9,543 nucleotides of DNA, from assembly GCA_046728155.1 (NCBI GenBank), contig JBKPDY010000161.1, positions 1 to 9,543 on the forward strand, in the 5' to 3' direction. Below are positions 5,634 to 9,543 of this stretch, one piece after another. Position 1 is the first letter of the stretch; each line of letters starts with the position of its first letter. The translations under genes and the position numbers were made by a program. The notes below the pieces were generated by a model. It made no database searches. It was not told where the DNA came from and saw only the letters and a list, made by a program, of their open reading frames with translations. The stretch comes from CAWDLX01 sp046728155 (lineage in GTDB: Bacteria > Actinomycetota > Actinomycetes > Mycobacteriales > Micromonosporaceae).

Positions 5634-6314
5634 TCAGAAGTGGATGCGGATCGGCCGTCCGCCCCGGTCGAATTGGTCGGGCGGATCGGGCAGCGCCACG
5701 CCGGTTCCAAGGGCCAGCCGCGCGGCACTCCACGCCACAGCCGCCGCGTCGAGCACGTCGTCGACCGGCACACTGCCCGCGAGCGGGAGCTCGTCCGGCA
5801 GGTCTATGCCGGCATCGCGCAGCGCCCGTCGGCGTGTGTGCTGCCCGTTCCAGCTCTTCTTCGGGTTCGCCATCGGGGAGCCGGCCAGCGCGGCGAAGGC
5901 CAACTCCGGATGCACCTCGACCAGGTCGTGCCGGCCTACCTCGCGATACGCGTCGGCTTCGAGTACCTTCCCGCGCAGACCCCACGCCTGGACGCTGAAG
6001 CTGGCCCCGTCGCACAGCCGGCGGCAGAGCACGGTCGCCTCGGCCAGCGTGGTGGCGGCCCACACCAGGCGCGGCGGTACGGCGAAGACGCTGGACCGGC
6101 GAGGGCCGAGGCGCGCGGCCGCGAGCCGGTCGGCGCTACGCCATCCGCGCTCGAGCAGCCCGAGCGGGATATCGACCCCGACCGTTGTTCCGACTGGGAC
6201 GTCGGTGAGGAGGCGTTCGAGTGTCGGAGCCGTCCACGCGTCGGCATAAGCACGGCGCCGGTCCAGGGCGACCGCGACCCACCCGAGCCGGTGACCGTCC
6301 ACGCCCACGTACAC
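5634..6314 (-). CDS. DUF429 family protein, predicted RNase H-like nuclease
   Basis: The 226-residue protein matches DUF429 over its whole length. Family landmarks are VGVDGHRLGWV (3-13, Asp6), VGVDIPLGL (45-53, Asp48), EVHPELAF (133-140, Glu133 and Glu137), SMANPKKSW-like PMANPKKSW (147-155) and DDVLDAAAVAW (185-195, Asp186/Asp189). Acidic residues at these four places fit the metal site of an RNase H-like fold, as predicted for this family; no substrate is known to me. The start is a GTG at 6314, directly at the first beta strand. A TACCGT -10 box ends 7 nt upstream and there is no Shine-Dalgarno sequence, which suggests a leaderless transcript. The gene heads a minus-strand run, DUF429 - decayed M48 gene - prs, and is divergent from the collapsed methyltransferase gene, with only 30 bp between the starts. 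Confidence 0.88.
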   Translation of the reverse strand: MYVGVDGHRLGWVAVALDRRRAYADAWTAPTLERLLTDVPVGTTVGVDIPLGLLERGWRSADRLAAARLGPRRSSVFAVPPRLVWAATTLAEATVLCRRLCDGASFSVQAWGLRGKVLEADAYREVGRHDLVEVHPELAFAALAGSPMANPKKSWNGQHTRRRALRDAGIDLPDELPLAGSVPVDDVLDAAAVAWSAARLALGTGVALPDPPDQFDRGGRPIRIHF

Positions 6315-6321
6315 GCGCCCG

Positions 6322-6327
6322 ACGGTA
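6322..6327 (-). promoter_or_regulatory. Leaderless-type -10 box of the DUF429 gene
   Basis: TACCGT on the minus strand fits TANNNT and ends exactly 7 nt before the GTG at 6314. No ribosome-binding sequence lies in between. The hexamer is part of an 8-bp palindrome, CGGTACCG (6323-6330). No convincing -35 box is visible. Confidence 0.45.
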
Positions 6328-6344
6328 CCGGCACGATGGGGACC

Positions 6345-6569
6345 ATGACCGGGGTGCGGTCGCTACTGGAGCCCGACGAGATCGGGCGGCTGCGGGAGGC
6401 GCTCGCCGCGGCTGCCTACGCCAGCGCCGGAATCGCGGCTCGGATCGGGCCGTCCGCGGCAGCACCAGTCGCCGGCCGCCGGTCCGACCTGGTGGTGAGC
6501 AATCCGCCCTTCGTCGTCGGCCCGGGCACCACCCGCTACTCCTACTGTGACTCCGGTCGGCCAGGGGAT
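6345..6569 (+). pseudogene. Collapsed DUF7059-type methyltransferase gene
   Basis: The frame from ATG 6345 opens with VRSLLEPDEIGRLREALAAA and YASAGIAARIGPSA, which resembles the N-terminus of a roughly 500-residue actinobacterial SAM-dependent methyltransferase that has an N-terminal DUF7059 domain. It then jumps at about residues 36-40 to APVAGRRSDLVVSNPPFVVG and PGTTRYSYCDSGRPGD, the motif IV strip (NPPF) that in intact relatives lies far downstream. The SAM-binding GxGxG strand and the whole C-terminal part are missing. After PGD (ending 6569) the sequence switches to the dtd promoter. The frame stays open to 6656, but that tail overlaps dtd and is Arg-rich shadow. Two deletions, one internal and one terminal, explain the structure. 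I regard it as non-functional; comparison with a full-length relative is from memory. Confidence 0.7.
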
Positions 6570-6579
6570 CGAATGCCCG

Positions 6580-6585
6580 TACGCT
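6580..6585 (+). promoter_or_regulatory. Leaderless-type -10 box of dtd
   Basis: TACGCT fits TANNNT and ends 6 nt before the GTG at 6592. No Shine-Dalgarno sequence precedes that start. This box lies just after the last recognisable methyltransferase codon, so the 3' deletion in that gene stopped short of the dtd promoter. Confidence 0.45.
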
Positions 6586-6591
6586 CAGCCC

Positions 6592-7014
6592 GTGCGCGCC
6601 CTCGTACAGACGGTGAGTCAGGCGTCGGTGACCGTCGACGGAGAGACCGTCGGTGAGATCGGCGACGGTCTCCTCGTCCTGCTCGGGGTGACCCACAGCG
6701 ATACCACGGCTCTGGCCGCCACAATGGCCCGCAAGGTGCACGAGCTGCGGATCCTCGACGACGACGAGTCCGCCGCGACGCTTGGCCTGCCACTGCTCGT
6801 GGTCAGCCAGTTCACCCTGTACGGCGACGCCCGCAAGGGCCGTCGGCCGAGCTGGACCGCGGCCGCACCGGCCGAGGTGGCCGAACCCGTGGTGTCCGCG
6901 TTCGTGGCGGCGCTGCGCACACATGGAGCCCTGGTACAGACCGGACAATTCGGCGCGCGGATGCGGGTCGCCAGCGTCAACGTCGGACCGCGCACGGTGC
7001 TGCTCGAGCTGTAG
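6592..7014 (+). CDS. dtd: D-aminoacyl-tRNA deacylase
   Basis: The 140-residue protein is a complete Dtd (D-Tyr-tRNA deacylase type 1). The enzyme, a cytosolic dimer, hydrolyses D-amino acids and misloaded glycine from tRNA and so keeps them out of protein. It begins MRALVQTVSQASVTVDGE, has the first hallmark LLVVSQFTLYGDARKGRRPSW (core SQFTLYGD, residues 72-79) and ends with the Gly-cisPro motif SVNVGPRTVLLEL (Gly132-Pro133). Most relatives have N(D/E)GP(V/F)T, so Val131 and Arg134 are small departures at a conserved site; the Gly-Pro itself is intact. I chose the GTG at 6592, where homology begins. The upstream start at 6547 would add 15 residues from the pseudogene end and promoter. The sigma factor gene follows 149 bp downstream. 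Confidence 0.95.
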   Translation: MRALVQTVSQASVTVDGETVGEIGDGLLVLLGVTHSDTTALAATMARKVHELRILDDDESAATLGLPLLVVSQFTLYGDARKGRRPSWTAAAPAEVAEPVVSAFVAALRTHGALVQTGQFGARMRVASVNVGPRTVLLEL

Positions 7015-7147
7015 CACGAGCTCGGTTGAACGCGAGGATCGGCGGATTCGCACCAAGACGCGTTCAGCCCGCCTCACGGGGACTTCACGGGGTGGCGGGG
7101 ATTCTCGAAACCGTGACAACCACAGGCGCCACGCGAGCCAACGACAC

Positions 7148-7154
7148 GGGGAGG
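7148..7154 (+). promoter_or_regulatory. Ribosome-binding site for the sigma factor start
   Basis: GGGGAGG lies 9 nt before the GTG at 7164. It is the strongest Shine-Dalgarno sequence in the window and is the reason for preferring 7164 over the in-frame GTG at 7113. Confidence 0.7.
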
Positions 7155-7163
7155 CGACAGACC

Positions 7164-8258
7164 GTGGCCAAGAACAGCAAGCGCGCGAGCGGGGTCCCGG
7201 CATCCGAAGGCGATGAAGCTGACCAGCCGGCGACCGCGGCAGCCGACCTCGACGACATCGAGCCGAACCCGGCCGAACTCGACGAACCCGATCTCGACGA
7301 GGAGTACACGGCCGCAGCGCCGGACGAGCGCGGTATCTCGGCGGACCTGGTCCGCGCCTACCTCAACGGTATCGGCAGGACCCGACTGCTCACCGCGGAG
7401 CAGGAGGTCGACCTGGCCAAGCGGATCGAAGCCGGCCTGTTCGCCGAGGAGCAGCTCACCCTCGCGGCCGAGCGCGGCTCGCGGCTCGACCCACAGCTGG
7501 GCGCCGATCTACGCACGATCATGGCGGAGGGCCGAGCGGCCAAGAACCACCTGCTCGAGGCGAACCTGCGCTTGGTCGTGAGCATCGCGAAGCGCTACAC
7601 CGGCCGCGGGATGGCCTTCCTCGACCTGATCCAGGAGGGCAACCTCGGCCTCATCCGCGCCGTGGAGAAGTTCGACTACGCCAAGGGCTACAAGTTCTCG
7701 ACCTATGCCACCTGGTGGATCCGTCAGGCCATCACCCGGGCCATGGCAGACCAGGCCCGGACCATCCGCATCCCGGTACATATGGTCGAGCAGGTCAACC
7801 GGATGGTCCGGACGCGCCGTGACCTGGCGACGAGGCTGGGACGCGAACCGACGGTCGGCGAGGTCGCCGCCGCCCTGGGCCTGGAGACGTACCAGGTGCT
7901 CGACCTGATCTCGTACGACAGGGAGCCGGTCTCCCTCGACCAGGCCGTCGGCGAGGACGGGGAAAGCGCGCTCGGCGACTTCGTCGCCCGGATCGACCCG
8001 CGGGAGGAGCCCGAGGACGCCGTCTCCCACGGAATGCTGCGCAGTGAAATGGAGGTCGTGCTGGCCACTCTCTCCATACGCGAGCAGCAGGTGATCCGGC
8101 TTCGCTTCGGCCTAGATGATGGCCGGCAGCGCACACTCGACGAGGTCGGCCGCGAGTTCGGGCTGTCGCGGGAGCGGATCCGTCAAATCGAGAAGATCAC
8201 GCTCCACAAGCTGCGCCATCCGTCCCGCGCGCGCCGGCTCGAGGCGTACGCCTGCTGA
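7164..8258 (+). CDS. RNA polymerase sigma-70 family factor, HrdB/SigB-like (group 1/2)
   Basis: The 364-residue protein directs RNA polymerase to promoters. After an acidic, poorly conserved N-terminus (about 15-55), region 1.2 begins at DLVRAYLNGIGRTRLLT (61-77). Region 2 spans about 125-200, with LRLVVSIAKRY (135-145), FLDLIQEGNLGLIRAVEKFD (152-171) and FSTYATWWIRQAI (178-190), the -10 recognition helix. Region 3 follows at about 203-282, and region 4 carries the -35 recognition helix-turn-helix TLDEVGREFGLSRERIRQIE (324-343), ending HKLRHPSR. It lacks the long N-terminal extension of Streptomyces HrdB, which fits a group 2, SigB/HrdA-like factor rather than the essential primary one. I chose GTG 7164 for its Shine-Dalgarno sequence. 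GTG 7113, preceded at 7 nt by GATTCT (7100-7105), would add 17 residues and could be a leaderless start. The gene is convergent with the acyl-CoA synthetase gene. Confidence 0.93.
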   Translation: MAKNSKRASGVPASEGDEADQPATAAADLDDIEPNPAELDEPDLDEEYTAAAPDERGISADLVRAYLNGIGRTRLLTAEQEVDLAKRIEAGLFAEEQLTLAAERGSRLDPQLGADLRTIMAEGRAAKNHLLEANLRLVVSIAKRYTGRGMAFLDLIQEGNLGLIRAVEKFDYAKGYKFSTYATWWIRQAITRAMADQARTIRIPVHMVEQVNRMVRTRRDLATRLGREPTVGEVAAALGLETYQVLDLISYDREPVSLDQAVGEDGESALGDFVARIDPREEPEDAVSHGMLRSEMEVVLATLSIREQQVIRLRFGLDDGRQRTLDEVGREFGLSRERIRQIEKITLHKLRHPSRARRLEAYAC

Positions 8259-8285
8259 CCCATCGTTTGCCCGAGTTCGCATCGG

Positions 8286-8307
8286 TCGGCGTCCCTACGA
8301 ACGCCGA
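8286..8307. terminator. Hairpin between convergent genes, possible two-way terminator
   Basis: TCGGCGT (8286-8292) and ACGCCGA (8301-8307) form a perfect 7-bp stem with an 8-nt loop in the 62-bp gap between the two convergent stops. There is no T run on either side, as is common in GC-rich actinobacteria, so it could serve both genes as a non-canonical terminator. Confidence 0.5.
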
Positions 8308-8320
8308 GCACCGGCGGGCG

Positions 8321-9543
8321 TCAACCTAACCGGCGCGGACCGGTGTCCGGACGGGGGACGGCCGTCCCGTACGAGACCTCGCCGTGCAGGACGGACAACC
8401 CGTCGGTGTGGGCGAGGACGGGGTTGAGCGCCAGCCGCTTCACCTCGGGGTTGTCGTCGGCCAGCCGTCCCATCCGAAGGAGCAGATCGGTGAGGGCGGA
8501 GGCGTCGACCTCCGGCGCACCGCGGTACCCGAAGAGCACCGGAGCGGCCCTGGGGTCCCGGACCAGCTCCGCCGCGGCCCGGTCGGTGAGTGGCGCCACC
8601 CGCCACGACCTGTCATCCAGCAGTTCCGAGGCGACGCCACCGATCCCGAAACCGACCACCGGGCCGAACGCCGGGTCGTCCAGGATCTCCACGACGCAGC
8701 CCACCCCCGGCGCGACCATCGGCTGCACAAGGACGGCCTCGCCGAAGCGGGCCGCGATCTCCGCGTACGCCATTCGCAGCGTCCTGGCGTCGGTGAGGTC
8801 GAGGCGGACGGCACCGAGGTCGAGCCGGTGCCGGAGGTCGGGATCGGCGGCCTTGAGCGCGACCGGAAAGCCCAATGACCTGGCGGCGAGGACGGCCTCC
8901 CGCACGGTCGCCGCCGGTCGGGTCGGGACGAGGTCGATCCCGTACGCGCTCAGCAGGTCACCGACCTCGCCATGGGCCGCCGCGGTGTCCCGTCCGCGCT
9001 CACTGTCCATATGGGACAGCAAAGGCACCTCGCCCTGCGGTTCGCGCCGCCACGCCGCGTACCCGATGACGCGCGTCAGCGCCTGCACGGCCTCCTCGAC
9101 CGCCGGGAAGACCGGAATCGGGCCTCCCGCGTCGACCACGCCTTCGGCCGAGCCGACGAGCGTCACGACGATCGGCTTGTCCGGGTGCTCCATCGCACCG
9201 GCGACCGCCTCGAGTTGGTCGCGGGCGGTCGGGTCCTTCCCTAGATCCGCTTCGGGGATCGGTGGCGCCAGGACGATGAAGACCGAGTCGACGTCTTCGT
9301 CGACGAGCGCGCCGGCGACGGCGCCGCGGAGCTCGTCCGGCGGCGAAGACGGCGAGAGGCCGGTCGAGTACGGGTCGGATGCGGAGAGTCCGGCGGCGGT
9401 GCACGCACCCGTCGCCAGCGAGACCAGAGCCGGGGAGTTACCGACCACGCCGACCCGGGTCCCGGCGGGCAAAGGTTGCGTGGCCAGGATCTGGCCGACG
9501 CCGAACAGTTCGGTGAGGGTCCCGACGCCGATCACACCCGAGT
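8321..9543 (-). CDS. NDP-forming acyl-CoA synthetase / Pat-type acetyltransferase, C-terminal part (runs off right edge)
   Basis: The minus strand is open from the window edge to a TGA at 8321-8323, giving 406 residues without their N-terminus. The GTG at 9535 is not the true start: the frame continues upstream as SGV, and the following VIGVGTLTELFGVGQ is mid-protein sequence. Counting from that Val, TRVGVVGNSPALVSL (26-40) begins a succinyl-CoA-ligase-like nucleotide fold, and about 190-390 is an ATP-grasp_5 domain with VALKAADPDLRHRLDLG (225-241), DDPAFGPVVGFGIGGVASEL (286-305) and VLFGYRGAPEVDA (333-345). Known relatives are ADP-forming acetate-CoA ligases and fusions with a GNAT domain (Pat) that acetylate metabolic enzymes. 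Two sites look altered: ALNPV where ligases have ExNP, and LHGEV where they have LDxxx. That fits a regulatory, catalytically dead synthetase half, but the GNAT region is outside the window. Confidence 0.85.
   Translation of the reverse strand, partial: SGVIGVGTLTELFGVGQILATQPLPAGTRVGVVGNSPALVSLATGACTAAGLSASDPYSTGLSPSSPPDELRGAVAGALVDEDVDSVFIVLAPPIPEADLGKDPTARDQLEAVAGAMEHPDKPIVVTLVGSAEGVVDAGGPIPVFPAVEEAVQALTRVIGYAAWRREPQGEVPLLSHMDSERGRDTAAAHGEVGDLLSAYGIDLVPTRPAATVREAVLAARSLGFPVALKAADPDLRHRLDLGAVRLDLTDARTLRMAYAEIAARFGEAVLVQPMVAPGVGCVVEILDDPAFGPVVGFGIGGVASELLDDRSWRVAPLTDRAAAELVRDPRAAPVLFGYRGAPEVDASALTDLLLRMGRLADDNPEVKRLALNPVLAHTDGLSVLHGEVSYGTAVPRPDTGPRRLG

Noticed and set aside
4193..6314. A new defence or conflict system made of the DUF429 nuclease-like protein, the zinc-ribbon/M48 piece and the variant Prs
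   Set aside because: The M48 piece looks decayed, the DUF429 and prs genes are ordinary chromosomal members, and there are no mobile or immunity markers nearby. Co-direction alone does not support a system.
5553..6656. Open frame of 367 codons on the plus strand across the DUF429 gene
   Set aside because: It is the antisense shadow of the DUF429 and M48-remnant region, Arg/Pro/Ala-rich without motifs. Only its last part from 6345 matches anything, namely the methyltransferase remnant.
7005..7024. CGAGCT...AGCTCG hairpin at the end of dtd as a terminator
   Set aside because: It has only a 6-bp stem that begins inside the coding region, no T run, and the arms are self-palindromic, so chance is likely.
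6136..7203. Open frame of 355 codons on the minus strand opposite the methyltransferase remnant, dtd and the sigma leader
   Set aside because: It is an Arg/Ser/Pro-rich shadow of the well-supported dtd gene and overlaps the DUF429 gene start; no family features.

Overview
The window is GC-rich, densely packed chromosomal DNA with frequent GTG starts, short gaps, and genes typical of actinobacteria: DUF3039, DUF3099, a YibE/F-like membrane protein, an HrdB/SigB-like sigma factor and an NDP-forming acyl-CoA synthetase. The gene order and the type of intergenic repeat suggest Micromonosporaceae (Micromonospora/Salinispora/Actinoplanes relatives). That placement is an inference from memory, not from a search.

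Left part (1-2710). The 5' end of a DUF3039 gene runs leftwards off the edge. Divergent from it is a psuG-psuK pair for pseudouridine breakdown, in which the kinase start overlaps the glycosidase stop (GTGA). A 13-bp palindrome and a leaderless-type -10 box sit directly before psuG. The convergent space between psuK and a DUF3099 membrane-protein gene holds two identical 67-bp direct repeats, and the second copy supplies the last codons and the stop of the DUF3099 gene.

Middle (2711-6314). A YibE/F-family membrane protein gene (+) meets a variant PRPP synthetase gene (-) tail to tail with only 2 bp between the stops. The synthetase gene lies behind a decayed gene and a DUF429 gene, all on the minus strand and closely spaced. 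The decayed gene joins an N-terminal zinc-ribbon-like piece to a C-terminal piece resembling M48 metallopeptidases. It lacks the catalytic core and carries a one-base frameshift at a run of five Gs.

Right part (6345-9543). A collapsed methyltransferase gene keeps only an N-terminal strip and the NPPF-motif strip. It is followed by an intact D-aminoacyl-tRNA deacylase gene (dtd), a primary-like sigma factor gene and, convergent to the sigma gene across a hairpin, the C-terminal part of an acyl-CoA synthetase or Pat-type protein acetyltransferase that continues beyond the right edge.

How it fits together: PsuK and PsuG turn pseudouridine into uracil and ribose 5-phosphate, and the nearby synthetase would use ribose 5-phosphate to make PRPP, which is needed for uracil reuse. 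The rest is mainly translation quality control (Dtd), transcription (sigma factor) and possible metabolic acetylation control. I see no phage, transposase, CRISPR, tRNA or rRNA. The window looks like ordinary core chromosome. Its noteworthy points are two neighbouring deletion-type pseudogenes, the repeat pair, the altered ribose-5-phosphate loop of the synthetase, and three leaderless-type promoters.
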